DNA of 64,000 nt, from assembly GCF_003719305.1 (NCBI RefSeq), contig NZ_RARC01000002.1:434001-498000 (forward strand). The letters run 5' to 3'. This document shows, piece by piece, positions 33,933 to 42,054 of the stretch (position 1 is the stretch's first letter; every line of letters starts with the position of its first letter). A model generated the notes under the pieces. That model saw only the letters and a list, made by a program, of their open reading frames with translations, had not been told where the DNA came from and searched no databases. Both the position numbers and the translations under genes were made by a program. Origin of the DNA: Mycolicibacterium stellerae. Lineage in GTDB: Bacteria; Actinomycetota; Actinomycetes; Mycobacteriales; Mycobacteriaceae.

Positions 33933-34868
33933 GTGGAGGTCACCGGGCACGATGGTCCAGGCCCAGGCCTTGTCGATGTCCGCACGCCTGTCGACGCGGA
34001 AACACAGCGCGCGATGCTGCGTCACATGCTGATCGCCCGTGGCATCGACGAGGAGGCGGGGCTGCTGGAGAATCACGGCGCGCTCGACCTCTGGCTGTCA
34101 TGCCGGGGCCAGGAGGCGGCGCAGGTCGGTTCGGCGATGGCGATCGGCGATGAAGCGGTCATCTTCCCCAGCTATCGGGAACATGCAGTCGCCGTGGTAC
34201 GCGGCATCGACGCTGTTTCGTTAACGGCGCAGTGGGCCGGCCGCACGTTCTGCGGCTGGAATCCCCGCGTGCACCGGTTCTTTCCCTACACCTTGGTGCT
34301 GGCGGCACAGGCTCTACACGCCGTGGGATACGCCATCGGACAAGGGCTGCAGAACACCGCCGAAACGGTGGTCGTCTATGTCGGCGACGGCGCCACCAGC
34401 GAAGGCGACATGTCTGAGGCGCTGAATTTGGCCGCCGTCGAGTCCGCTCGGGTGCTGTTCATCTGCCAGAACAACGGGTGGGCGATCTCGAAGCCGAGCC
34501 ATGAGCAAATGCTGACGTCGATTGCCGATCGCGCCAACGGATTCGGAATTCGATCCTGGTCGATGTCAGCCGACGATCCCGACAGCACCCTTCTGGGTTG
34601 TCTCGAAGCGAGGCGTTACGTCGAGACGTCCGCATCGCCCGGCCTCATCGAGCTGCGGACCACCCGCATCGGGGGGCACACCACTACCGATCCTCATGCC
34701 ACCTACCGCGAACCCGGCGAACTCGCCGCGGCGATCGCGAACGATCCCGTCGTGAAGTACCGCGAGAGGCTGGTTGCCGCAGGCGTAGTCGACGACGAAT
34801 GGCTCGGCGCTGTCGACGCCGATGTCGCCAAGGCTCGACAGGAACTACTGAGAGCCTTCGCCCCGTGA
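33933..34868 (+). CDS. 2-oxoacid dehydrogenase E1 component, alpha subunit
   Basis: A 311-residue ThDP-dependent E1-alpha. The ThDP/Mg motif runs from GDGATSEGDM (151-160) to NN (180-181) in LFICQNNGWAIS. Upstream LSCRGQEAAQVGSAMAI and FPSYREHAVAVVRG, and downstream IELRTTRIGGHTTTDPH (phosphorylation-loop equivalent), match PDH/BCDH/acetoin E1-alpha. It is shorter than typical E1-alpha. It decarboxylates a 2-oxoacid and hands the acyl group to a lipoyl domain. First gene of the six-gene operon; overlaps E1-beta by 4 bp (GTGA). Confidence 0.9.
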   Translation: MEVTGHDGPGPGLVDVRTPVDAETQRAMLRHMLIARGIDEEAGLLENHGALDLWLSCRGQEAAQVGSAMAIGDEAVIFPSYREHAVAVVRGIDAVSLTAQWAGRTFCGWNPRVHRFFPYTLVLAAQALHAVGYAIGQGLQNTAETVVVYVGDGATSEGDMSEALNLAAVESARVLFICQNNGWAISKPSHEQMLTSIADRANGFGIRSWSMSADDPDSTLLGCLEARRYVETSASPGLIELRTTRIGGHTTTDPHATYREPGELAAAIANDPVVKYRERLVAAGVVDDEWLGAVDADVAKARQELLRAFAP

Positions 34869-35845
34869 CCGACACCAAGCCGAGTTGCCTGGCCGAATCG
34901 CTCAACGGCGCGCTGCATGAACTGATGGACGCCGACGACTCCATCGTGATCGTCGGTCAGGACATCGGCCGACTGGGGGGCGTGTTCCGGGTGACGAAGG
35001 GCCTACAGGAACGGTTCGGGCAAGGCCGAGTCCGCGACGCGATCCTCGCGGAGTCCTCCATCGTGGGACAGGCGATCGGCATGTCGCTCAGTGGACTCAA
35101 GCCGGTCTGCGAGATTCAGTTCGAGGGCTTCATCTATCCGGCGATGAACCAGATCATCACACAGGCAGCGAAGATGATGACGCGCTGGAACGACGGCTTC
35201 GCGCTCAACCTCGTGATCCGGGTGCCGGTCGGCGGGGGCATCCGGGCCGTCGAGCATCACAGCGAATCGAACGAGGCGTACTTCGCGCACACGCCGGGCC
35301 TGCACGTCGCCTTTCCATCCTCTCCCACCGACGCCGCCGCGATGCTGAAGCACTCGGCGTCGCTTGGCTCACCGGTCATCTTTTACGAGCCGAAACGCTT
35401 GTACTGGAAGCGAAGACAGCAGCCGCGTGAGCTCGTTGAACCGGCTAGCCCCCTGAGCGCACGCATTGTCCGACGCGGGTCCGATATCACCGTCGTTTGC
35501 TTCGGCGCCATTGTCGAGGAAGTTCTCGCGGCGGCAGACCGGGTCGCGTCCACTGCCGACGTCGAGGTCGTTGATCTGCGCTGGGTCGCCCCGATGGACA
35601 TCGACACCGTGCTGGAGTCGGTCGCCAGGACCGGTCGTCTGCTTGTCGTGCACGAAGCGGTCGGATTCGCCGGCGTCGGGGCCGAGGTCGTTGCGACGGT
35701 GGCCGAACACGGTTCCCACCATTTGAAGGCCCCGATGCGGCGGCTGGGCGCGCCACGCCGGATTTACCCGCCCGCCGACTATGAAAAGCATTATCTGATA
35801 GGCATACCCGAGATTGTCGGCGCGATCGAGGAGATGTGCGCTTGA
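34865..35845 (+). CDS. 2-oxoacid dehydrogenase E1 component, beta subunit
   Basis: A 326-residue E1-beta. The N-terminal LAESLNGALHELMDADDSIVIVGQDIGRLGGVFRVTKGL has the family ExD/GxD pattern. AILAESSIVGQAIGMSLSGLKPVCEIQF carries the ThDP-contacting Glu. RVPVGGGIRAVEHHSESNEAYFAHTPGLHVAFPSSPTDA and VVDLRWVAPMDIDTVLESV complete the fold. A frame open from 34598 belongs to the E1-alpha gene in another frame. It forms an alpha2-beta2 E1 with the preceding gene. No catalytic E2 or E3 gene is in the window. Confidence 0.92.
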   Translation: MTDTKPSCLAESLNGALHELMDADDSIVIVGQDIGRLGGVFRVTKGLQERFGQGRVRDAILAESSIVGQAIGMSLSGLKPVCEIQFEGFIYPAMNQIITQAAKMMTRWNDGFALNLVIRVPVGGGIRAVEHHSESNEAYFAHTPGLHVAFPSSPTDAAAMLKHSASLGSPVIFYEPKRLYWKRRQQPRELVEPASPLSARIVRRGSDITVVCFGAIVEEVLAAADRVASTADVEVVDLRWVAPMDIDTVLESVARTGRLLVVHEAVGFAGVGAEVVATVAEHGSHHLKAPMRRLGAPRRIYPPADYEKHYLIGIPEIVGAIEEMCA

Positions 35846-36090
35846 GCGACCCCATCGACATCCTGGTGCCGGAGTTCGGCCATGGAATGACAGAAGCCCT
35901 TGTCATCGAATGGCTGGTGTCGGTCGGGGAAAGCGTCGAACGCGGCGATGTGATCGCGGTGCTGGAAACCGACAAGAGCAGTGTCGATCTGCTGGCCGAG
36001 AGGCCGGGCACCATCGTGGAGATCGTTGCTGCCGCACGTACGATCACCACCTCTGGTGCCGTCCTGTACAAGCTCGACGAAAGACGATGA
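35836..36090 (+). CDS. Stand-alone lipoyl (biotinyl/lipoyl attachment) domain protein
   Basis: Only 84 residues: PIDILVPEFGHGMTEALVIEWLVSVGESVERGDVIAVLETDKSSVDLLAERPGTIVEIVAAARTI. The ETDK motif places the lipoylated lysine at K47. There is no peripheral-subunit-binding or acyltransferase domain, so it is a free lipoyl carrier like GcvH in concept but E2-like in sequence. The start (GTG 35836, or TTG 35842) overlaps E1-beta. It probably accepts an acyl group from the E1 pair and hands it to the ACP/KAS III encoded next. Confidence 0.88.
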   Translation: MRLSDPIDILVPEFGHGMTEALVIEWLVSVGESVERGDVIAVLETDKSSVDLLAERPGTIVEIVAAARTITTSGAVLYKLDERR

Positions 36091-36102
36091 AAGGCAAACA
36101 CA

Positions 36103-36351
36103 ATGGCGTCCACAGACGAACGAATGAACTCGGTGATGCTTTCGGTCATTCGACGGCGGACTCCGTCGGCGGATGTCACCGATTTCGACAAGCAGATCTA
36201 TGACCTCGACATGGACTCCCTCGATGTCGTGGACCTCAGTCAGGCGCTCGAGAAGGAGTTCGGCGTCGAGGCCGACCTGGAACGAGTCGCCGACTGCCTG
36301 ACGCCGCTGGAAATCGGTTCCTACTTCCGAGAACTGATCGGCTCGCCATGA
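36103..36351 (+). CDS. Acyl carrier protein
   Basis: An 82-residue ACP: YDLDMDSLDVVDLSQALEKEFGVE contains the phosphopantetheine serine S39 in DSL. The acidic second helix and VADCLTPLEIGSYFRELI are typical. It lies 12 bp after the lipoyl gene and overlaps the KAS III gene by 4 bp. It is probably a dedicated ACP for this operon rather than the housekeeping AcpM, since it lacks AcpM's long C-terminal tail. No phosphopantetheinyl transferase is encoded nearby. Confidence 0.9.
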   Translation: MASTDERMNSVMLSVIRRRTPSADVTDFDKQIYDLDMDSLDVVDLSQALEKEFGVEADLERVADCLTPLEIGSYFRELIGSP

Positions 36352-37289
36352 CGGGGGGAATCGTCGATATCGCCACGGCGACCCCTGGAGAGCACATTGA
36401 CAACAGCTATTTCGATTCGATCGGCCTGACCGACGAATGGATTCGGCGACGCACGGGAGTCGGTGCGCGCTGGTGGATGGACCCTGACGAACCGCTCGAA
36501 GGTGTCGGTGCGCGGGTATGCGCGCCGCTGGTCGCACGCCATCGCGAGCGCGTCAACATCACCGCGTTGATCGTCGTCAGTTGCTCGACCGGCGGGAAGG
36601 TGCCCGGTATCGCGCAGCGGGTGGCAAAACAATCGGGACTGCCGACCGAGGTCCTGGCATTCGACTTGAACGCGGCCTGCAGCGGCTTCGTGTACGGCGT
36701 GATCTCCGGGCTGTCGCTCTGCCCGTCAGGGGGCGCGGTGATCGTGTGCGCGATCGAAGCGATGTCACGGCTGATCGACAAAACCGACCGAAACACCGGC
36801 CCCCTGTTCGGTGACGGCGCCAGCGCAGTGCTGATCGAGTCGCGCCCGGAATTTCGCGAGCACCGATGGCACGCAGGCTGCGACGGCGACCGTGTCGATC
36901 TCATGCGGGGCGAGATCGGCGGCGGCATACAGCTGGACGGCATGGCTGTGTATGACCGGGCGGTGCGGATGATGACCGACACCGTGAATCGACTGCACGA
37001 CAACGATATTGAGCCGACGGTTGTCATCGGCCACCAGGCCAACTCGCGGATACTGCAGAAGATTCGAGACGAGGTCGACCTGGGCGACGTGGAATTCGTC
37101 GACTCCGTACAGGGGTTCGGCAATACGTCGGCGGCATCGATTCCGCTGGCACTGGGAGCCTGCGTCGCCATGCAATCGATTCCGCCGACCGGGCGGATGA
37201 CGCTGGTGGCGTACGGCGCCGGTGAAGCGTGGGGTGGAGTGTCGGTCGACTATGACCTCACCGACGCGTTGGCCCGTCGCGGGTCGTGA
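36348..37289 (+). CDS. 3-oxoacyl-ACP synthase III (KAS III/FabH-like)
   Basis: A 313-residue thiolase-fold enzyme with a complete Cys-His-Asn triad: C111 in LNAACSGFVYG, H229 in VIGHQANSRIL, N259 in QGFGNTSAASIPLAL. WIRRRTGVGARWW matches the FabH CoA-binding region. It could condense a primer acyl group with malonyl-ACP or simply transfer an acyl group onto ACP, as some KAS III proteins in antibiotic clusters do. It sits between the ACP and SDR genes with 4-bp overlaps at both ends. Confidence 0.92.
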   Translation: MTGGIVDIATATPGEHIDNSYFDSIGLTDEWIRRRTGVGARWWMDPDEPLEGVGARVCAPLVARHRERVNITALIVVSCSTGGKVPGIAQRVAKQSGLPTEVLAFDLNAACSGFVYGVISGLSLCPSGGAVIVCAIEAMSRLIDKTDRNTGPLFGDGASAVLIESRPEFREHRWHAGCDGDRVDLMRGEIGGGIQLDGMAVYDRAVRMMTDTVNRLHDNDIEPTVVIGHQANSRILQKIRDEVDLGDVEFVDSVQGFGNTSAASIPLALGACVAMQSIPPTGRMTLVAYGAGEAWGGVSVDYDLTDALARRGS

Positions 37290-38014
37290 GCAAGGTCGTC
37301 CTGGTCACCGGCGCCTCTCGCGGTGTCGGAGCCGAGGTCGCCACGCAGCTCGCCGGGCCACACCATCACGTGGTGGTGAACTTCCGGGAGAAGGCCAAGC
37401 GCGCCGACGCCGTCGTCGACGCGGTTCGGGCGGCTGGCGGCTACGCCAGTGCTATCCAAACCGACGTATCCGACGAGCAGGCCGTTGCCGCAATGCTGGC
37501 TGAGATCGCTGAGCGGTTCGGTGGGCTGGATGTGCTGGTGCTCAACGCATCCGGCGGATTGGAACCAGGCGCCGACGAGGACTATCCGATGCGACTCAAC
37601 CGCGACGCGCAGGTGCGGCTGGCTCGCTTGGCGCTGCCATTGATGGCCGCCGGCGGTCGAATCGTCTTCGTCACCAGCCATTTGGCACACTTTCACGGTC
37701 GCAAACCGGTTCCCGCCGACTACCTCCCCATCGCCACCAGCAAGCAGGCAGGCGAGGAAGCGCTGCGCGGCATGCACCAAGAATTCGAGGCGGCTGGCAT
37801 CACGTTCGTCGTGGTGTCCGGCGACATGATCGAGGGAAGCACCATGGTGCGCCTTTTCGAGCGGCGCGATCCCGACGCCGTTGCGGCGCGCCGCCACGCG
37901 GGCGACGGATTGCCGAGCGCTAAAGAGTTCGCCTGCGCTATCGTCCGCGCCACCCATGAACCCCACCGCAACGGCGACACGGTCTACGTCGGCGGACCGG
38001 ACTACCTGTCATAG
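37286..38014 (+). CDS. SDR-family protein, FabG-like with altered catalytic motif
   Basis: A 242-residue SDR: VVLVTGASRGVGAEVAT (NADP-type TGxxxGxG), LNASGG in place of NNAG, and S131 in FVTSH. The YxxxK motif is disrupted: K153 is in ATSKQAG, but the residue four before it is Ile, with Y146 seven before it. It may use Y146 differently, bind NADP without reducing, or reduce by another mechanism. GTG start overlaps KAS III by 4 bp. As the last operon gene it would reduce the 3-oxoacyl product, if active. Confidence 0.85.
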   Translation: MSKVVLVTGASRGVGAEVATQLAGPHHHVVVNFREKAKRADAVVDAVRAAGGYASAIQTDVSDEQAVAAMLAEIAERFGGLDVLVLNASGGLEPGADEDYPMRLNRDAQVRLARLALPLMAAGGRIVFVTSHLAHFHGRKPVPADYLPIATSKQAGEEALRGMHQEFEAAGITFVVVSGDMIEGSTMVRLFERRDPDAVAARRHAGDGLPSAKEFACAIVRATHEPHRNGDTVYVGGPDYLS

Positions 38015-38163
38015 CGTCGCCGAGGTCCCTATTGCAGGTAGCCGGAAGACCTGGGTCGGGCGTCCCAGCACCCGCAATGGCAGCCAGCGTCGTCGACACT
38101 GGCTTTCCCGATGAGAAAAGTGAACCGTAACAACCGCACCGCTATCGATCAGGAGGCGAACTG

Positions 38164-39207
38164 ATGTCCACGTCACTCACCCGCACCAGCCATTCGATGT
38201 CGCTCCTCGACGGGGAGATCGTCGAGGAGAACGACTTCGGTTCGATGCGACGCATCACGGCCGACAACCTGCCGATCCTCAACCGGCTGTCGATCAAGCG
38301 GGTGCTGCTCAATCCGGGCGCGATGCGCACGCCGCACTGGCATGCGAACGCCAACGAACTCACCTACTGCGTATCCGGCACCGCGCTGGTGTCCGTGCTC
38401 GACGACGGCAGCAAGTTCTCCAGCTTCATCGTCAAGGCCGGCCAGATGTTCCACATCGACTCGGGCTCGCTTCACCACATCGAGAACATCGGCGCCGACG
38501 TCGCCGAGTTCATCATCGCCTTCCGCAGCGAACGCCCGGAGGACTTCGGGTTCGGTGCGACGTTGGGCGCCTTCACCGACGCCGTCCTCGGCAACACCTA
38601 CGACCTGCCCTCATCCGACATGGCGAAGATCCGTCGCAGCACCACCGACCACAAGCTGGCCGGCCGCGTCGGCAACCCAGATGTTCCAGCGTCTGCCTAC
38701 TTCAACGATCCGCACAAGTTCGACATCGAGGGTCAGCCCGCCGGACTGACCTACGCGTACGGCAACGCGCGGTTTGCCCGTGACCAGTTCTGGCCTGCGC
38801 TGAAGAACATCTCGATGTACTCACTGCGCATCGCGGACGACGGCATGCGCGAACCGCACTGGCACCCGGTCACCGCCGAGATGGGCTACGTGCAACACGG
38901 AGACGCCCGCATGACGATCATGAGCCCCGACGGCTCGCTGGACACCTGGAACCTCACCACAGGCGACATGTACTTCATTCCGCGCGCCTACCCGCACCAC
39001 ATCGAGAACATCGGAACAGACGAATGGCACTTCCTGATCTTCTTCGATCAGCCGTTCCCGGCCGATATCGGCTATCGCGCCTCGGCCAGCGCCTACTCCC
39101 GCGAGGTTCTCGCCGCCTCGTTCAACACCCACATCGACGATCTGCCGACCTTCCCCTTCACGCCGGCCGACCCGCTGATCGTCAGCCGCAACAACCCCGT
39201 CGACTGA
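38164..39207 (+). CDS. Bicupin protein, oxalate-decarboxylase-like
   Basis: A 347-residue protein with two cupin domains. Domain 1 has HWHANANELTY (HxHxxxxxE) and FHIDSGSLHHIENIG. Domain 2 has HWHPVTAEMGYVQHG and FIPRAYPHHIENIG. Each would bind one Mn/Fe ion. The pattern is that of oxalate decarboxylase/oxalate oxidase bicupins, although no signal peptide is seen and the lid glutamate cannot be assigned. AGGAGG lies 7 nt before the ATG. It is 149 bp after the KAS III/SDR operon, so it is probably a separate transcript. Confidence 0.85.
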   Translation: MSTSLTRTSHSMSLLDGEIVEENDFGSMRRITADNLPILNRLSIKRVLLNPGAMRTPHWHANANELTYCVSGTALVSVLDDGSKFSSFIVKAGQMFHIDSGSLHHIENIGADVAEFIIAFRSERPEDFGFGATLGAFTDAVLGNTYDLPSSDMAKIRRSTTDHKLAGRVGNPDVPASAYFNDPHKFDIEGQPAGLTYAYGNARFARDQFWPALKNISMYSLRIADDGMREPHWHPVTAEMGYVQHGDARMTIMSPDGSLDTWNLTTGDMYFIPRAYPHHIENIGTDEWHFLIFFDQPFPADIGYRASASAYSREVLAASFNTHIDDLPTFPFTPADPLIVSRNNPVD

Positions 39208-39215
39208 CTCCCCAA

Positions 39216-39232
39216 CGCCGGTCTCCCCGGCG
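39216..39232 (+). terminator. Short GC hairpin after the bicupin gene
   Basis: CGCCGG, loop TCTCC, CCGGCG starts 8 bp after the bicupin stop. It is a plausible terminator without a T tract. Confidence 0.35.
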
Positions 39233-39304
39233 CTCCTGAAGGACCGACCTCACGCTTCGTGGAACAATGTCGTCGGACGCGACGCCGGCGCTGGGAGGCC
39301 ATGA

Positions 39305-39958
39305 GTGAGTGCCGTTCAGACAGTCGTCGCCGATGACGACGTACTGCTTCGCGAAGGCGTGGCCAGTCTGCTCAACCGATCGGGCTTCGAGGTGGTCGGG
39401 CAGGCCGGAGACTCGGAAAGCCTGCTTGCGCTGGTGCGCGAGAAGCAGCCTCAGCTCGTGGTGACCGACATTCGAATGCCGCCGACGAACACCACCGAGG
39501 GCCTCGACGCGGCGCAGACGATTCGGGCCGAGCTGCCAGACACCGCCATCCTCGTATTGTCGGCCCACGTCGACGTCGACCATGCGATGGACCTACTCGC
39601 CGGCGGGCGTGCTGTCGGTTACCTGCTCAAGAGCCGCGTCACCGACGTCAACGAGTTCGTCGACACGGTGGGGCGAATCGCCAACGGCGCATCCGTCGTC
39701 GATCCGGCTCTCGTGCAGGAGCTCGTGTCGGCGCGCCGTCGCGACGACCCGCTGGCGGCGCTCAGCGACCGGGAGCGGGAGGTTCTGACGCTGATGGCCG
39801 AAGGACTGTCCAACGCAGGCATCGCCCGGCGAATCTGGGTTACCGAGGGCACCGTCGAAAAGCACGTCCGCAGCATCCTGACCAAGCTCGACCTACACGA
39901 GACCGGTGACGATCACCGGCGGGTGCGGGCCGTCATCATGTATCTCGAGGCGCGCTGA
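39305..39958 (+). CDS. NarL/LuxR-family response regulator
   Basis: A 217-residue two-domain regulator. The receiver (1-~120) has acidic triad DDD near residue 10 and phosphoacceptor D55 in VVTDIRMPP. The C-terminal LuxR helix-turn-helix is LSDREREVLTLMAEGLSNAGIARRIWVTEGTVEKHVRSILTKL. GTG start. It converges with a receiver-only gene (23-bp overlap), and a HisKA_3-type sensor kinase lies 440 bp downstream, the usual partner class. Target genes unknown. Confidence 0.92.
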   Translation: MSAVQTVVADDDVLLREGVASLLNRSGFEVVGQAGDSESLLALVREKQPQLVVTDIRMPPTNTTEGLDAAQTIRAELPDTAILVLSAHVDVDHAMDLLAGGRAVGYLLKSRVTDVNEFVDTVGRIANGASVVDPALVQELVSARRRDDPLAALSDREREVLTLMAEGLSNAGIARRIWVTEGTVEKHVRSILTKLDLHETGDDHRRVRAVIMYLEAR

Positions 39959-40307
39959 GTCCGACGAGCTGGCGGATCGAGTCCGGGGAGAGCGCGAACT
40001 TCGGAAGGAATCCCACGGCCGGGCTGTCGGCGATGAGGTCGACGAAATCCTGCTCGGAGTGCGTCGAGATCAGGATCACCGGCGGCTCGGGTGAGCCGGC
40101 CCGGTGAATCGCCTCGGCCACGTCGAATCCGTTCTCGGTGCCGAGGTCGATGTCGACGAGGACGACGTCCGGATGTAGCTCGTCGGCGCGTTGGAGCGCT
40201 TCGGCCGCGTTGCACGCCATTCCCACGACGCTGACCCCCGCTCGCTCGAGCATGGCGGTCGCGGCGTCGCGGAAGGCGGCGCTGTCGTCGACGATCAGAC
40301 AGCGCAC
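39936..40307 (-). CDS. Receiver-only response regulator
   Basis: About 123 residues from the GTG at 40307 (VRCLIVDDSAAFRDAA). An upstream GTG at 40328 would add 7 residues. It has the acidic pair DD near residue 8, phosphoacceptor D52 in VLVDIDLG, Ser/Thr in LISTHS, and the conserved Lys in GFLPKFAL. No output domain follows. It lies between a LuxR-type regulator (convergent) and a sensor kinase (divergent) and may act as a phosphate sink or alternative target of that kinase. Confidence 0.85.
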   Translation of the reverse strand: MRCLIVDDSAAFRDAATAMLERAGVSVVGMACNAAEALQRADELHPDVVLVDIDLGTENGFDVAEAIHRAGSPEPPVILISTHSEQDFVDLIADSPAVGFLPKFALSPDSIRQLVGLSAPRDT

Positions 40308-40396
40308 AGGATCACATCGCTGTCGCACATATATCGAGGGTGTCAGAACGAGCGCGCTGCGGCATTACCGCTACCTGGAAGATCTACGATCACCGA

Positions 40397-41902
40397 ATGC
40401 TTCGCGACCGCCTGCTGGCGCTGGTGCTGCGGCCCACCGCACCGCCGGTCAAGTGGGGCGTGGTCACCGCCGCGGTGCTGATCGCCGCCGAGGTGCTGCT
40501 GGTGCATCTGCTCAAACGGGTGGCACCCGACAACGCGTTCGGGGCGGTCTTCCTGCTCGGTGTGCTGGTGGTTTCGGCCGGCTGGGGTTTCGCGCTGGCC
40601 CTGGCGATGTCGCTGGCCAGCACGTTGGCGTACACGTGGTTCCACGTAGTGGAAGGAAGCGGCAGCCTGGCGCCCGCGGTCACCGTGTTCCTGACGCTGG
40701 CCCTGCTGACCAACGTTCTGGTCGGTCAAGCCCGTCTGCGCGCTGCGGAAGCGACCCAGCGTCGCCGAGAGGCCGACTCACTCGCCAAGCAGCAGACGGC
40801 GCTGCGGCGGGTGGCCACACTTGTGGCCCGGCAGGCGGATCCCGACGCCATCTACCCGGTGGCAGTCACCGAACTCGCCCGTGGGCTCGAGGTCGAACAC
40901 GTCACGCTGCTGCGCTACGAATCCGACCACGAGCTCGTCGTCGTCGCGTGCACCGACATCGACCCGAACCGGGAACTGCGAGTGGGCGAACAACTTTCGC
41001 TCTCCGGCGACAACGTCGCCGCGAGGGTCTACAGGTCCGGCGCACCTGCCAGGGTCGCCGACTATCGCGATGCAACCGGCACGACGGCCGCGCGTCTGCG
41101 TTCACTCGGACTGCAGTCAGGGGTGGGCGGACCGATCTCGGTCGACGGCCGCACATGGGGCGCCCTCGTCGTCGCCTCGGCTCAGTCGGCACCCATACCT
41201 CCCGAAACCGAGTCCCGTGTGATGGATTTCGCCGATCTGGTGGCCACCGCGATCTTCAACGCCGAGACCCGCGCCGAACTCAAGGCGTCCCGCACCCGGA
41301 TCGTCACCGCCGCCGATCAAGCCCGGCGGCGATTCGAACGCGATCTGCATGACGGCGCCCAGCAGCGCATCGTGACGCTGGGGCTCGAGCTCCGCGCCAT
41401 CGAGGCGTCGGCCCCCGCCGACGATGCCGGCCTGCATGCCCAACTGGGCGACGTGATCAACGGCTTGTCGGGCCTGTATGCCGATCTGCAGGAGCTGTCG
41501 CGGGGAATCCATCCGGCCATCCTGTCGCGCGGCGGATTGGGTCCCGCCATCAAGACATTGGCCCGCCGCTCCCCCGTTCCGGTCACCCTCGAGCTCGACC
41601 TGGACGGACACCTTTCCGAATCGGTGGAAGTAGCGGCTTATTACGTGATCGCCGAGGCGCTGACGAACACCGCGAAGTACGCCGAGGCGGCCGAGGTGGC
41701 CGTGCACGCGGCGATGCAGGACGGCGCCTTGCACCTGACCATTGCCGACGACGGAATCGGCGGTGCGCACACAAGCGGAGGATCGGGTTTGGTCGGCCTC
41801 AAGGACCGTGTCGACGCATTGTCCGGCACGCTCGAGGTGTCGAGTCCCGCGGGCGGTGGCACCACTATCACCGCTGAGATTCCGTACGGCACTACCCGCT
41901 AG
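40397..41902 (+). CDS. Sensor histidine kinase (DUF4118-like membrane domain, GAF, HisKA_3, HATPase)
   Basis: About 501 residues from the ATG at 40397. Three or four membrane segments (~13-105: VVTAAVLIAAEVLLVHLL, AVFLLGVLVVSAGWGFALALAMSLAST) resemble the KdpD-type DUF4118 domain. A GAF domain (~135-285) follows. The HisKA_3 box FERDLHDGAQQRIVTLGLELRAIE carries H318, and the ATPase has EALTNTAKYAEA and ADDGIGG. This is the NarX/DevS-type kinase class that pairs with LuxR regulators such as the one at 39305. A GTG at 40340 would lengthen it by 19 residues. Confidence 0.9.
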   Translation: MLRDRLLALVLRPTAPPVKWGVVTAAVLIAAEVLLVHLLKRVAPDNAFGAVFLLGVLVVSAGWGFALALAMSLASTLAYTWFHVVEGSGSLAPAVTVFLTLALLTNVLVGQARLRAAEATQRRREADSLAKQQTALRRVATLVARQADPDAIYPVAVTELARGLEVEHVTLLRYESDHELVVVACTDIDPNRELRVGEQLSLSGDNVAARVYRSGAPARVADYRDATGTTAARLRSLGLQSGVGGPISVDGRTWGALVVASAQSAPIPPETESRVMDFADLVATAIFNAETRAELKASRTRIVTAADQARRRFERDLHDGAQQRIVTLGLELRAIEASAPADDAGLHAQLGDVINGLSGLYADLQELSRGIHPAILSRGGLGPAIKTLARRSPVPVTLELDLDGHLSESVEVAAYYVIAEALTNTAKYAEAAEVAVHAAMQDGALHLTIADDGIGGAHTSGGSGLVGLKDRVDALSGTLEVSSPAGGGTTITAEIPYGTTR

Positions 41903-42054
41903 CGGTAATCGCCCGCACGCGCCAGCACCACCACCAGATGCCGGTCAGCGTCGATGTCCTATTTCCCAGCTGGAACGAAGGTAATCAGCAGCGCCGACGA
42001 GTAAACCGCTCGTAGGACGAAGTTATTCCAAACTACGAAAGCTGGTGATCCCCA

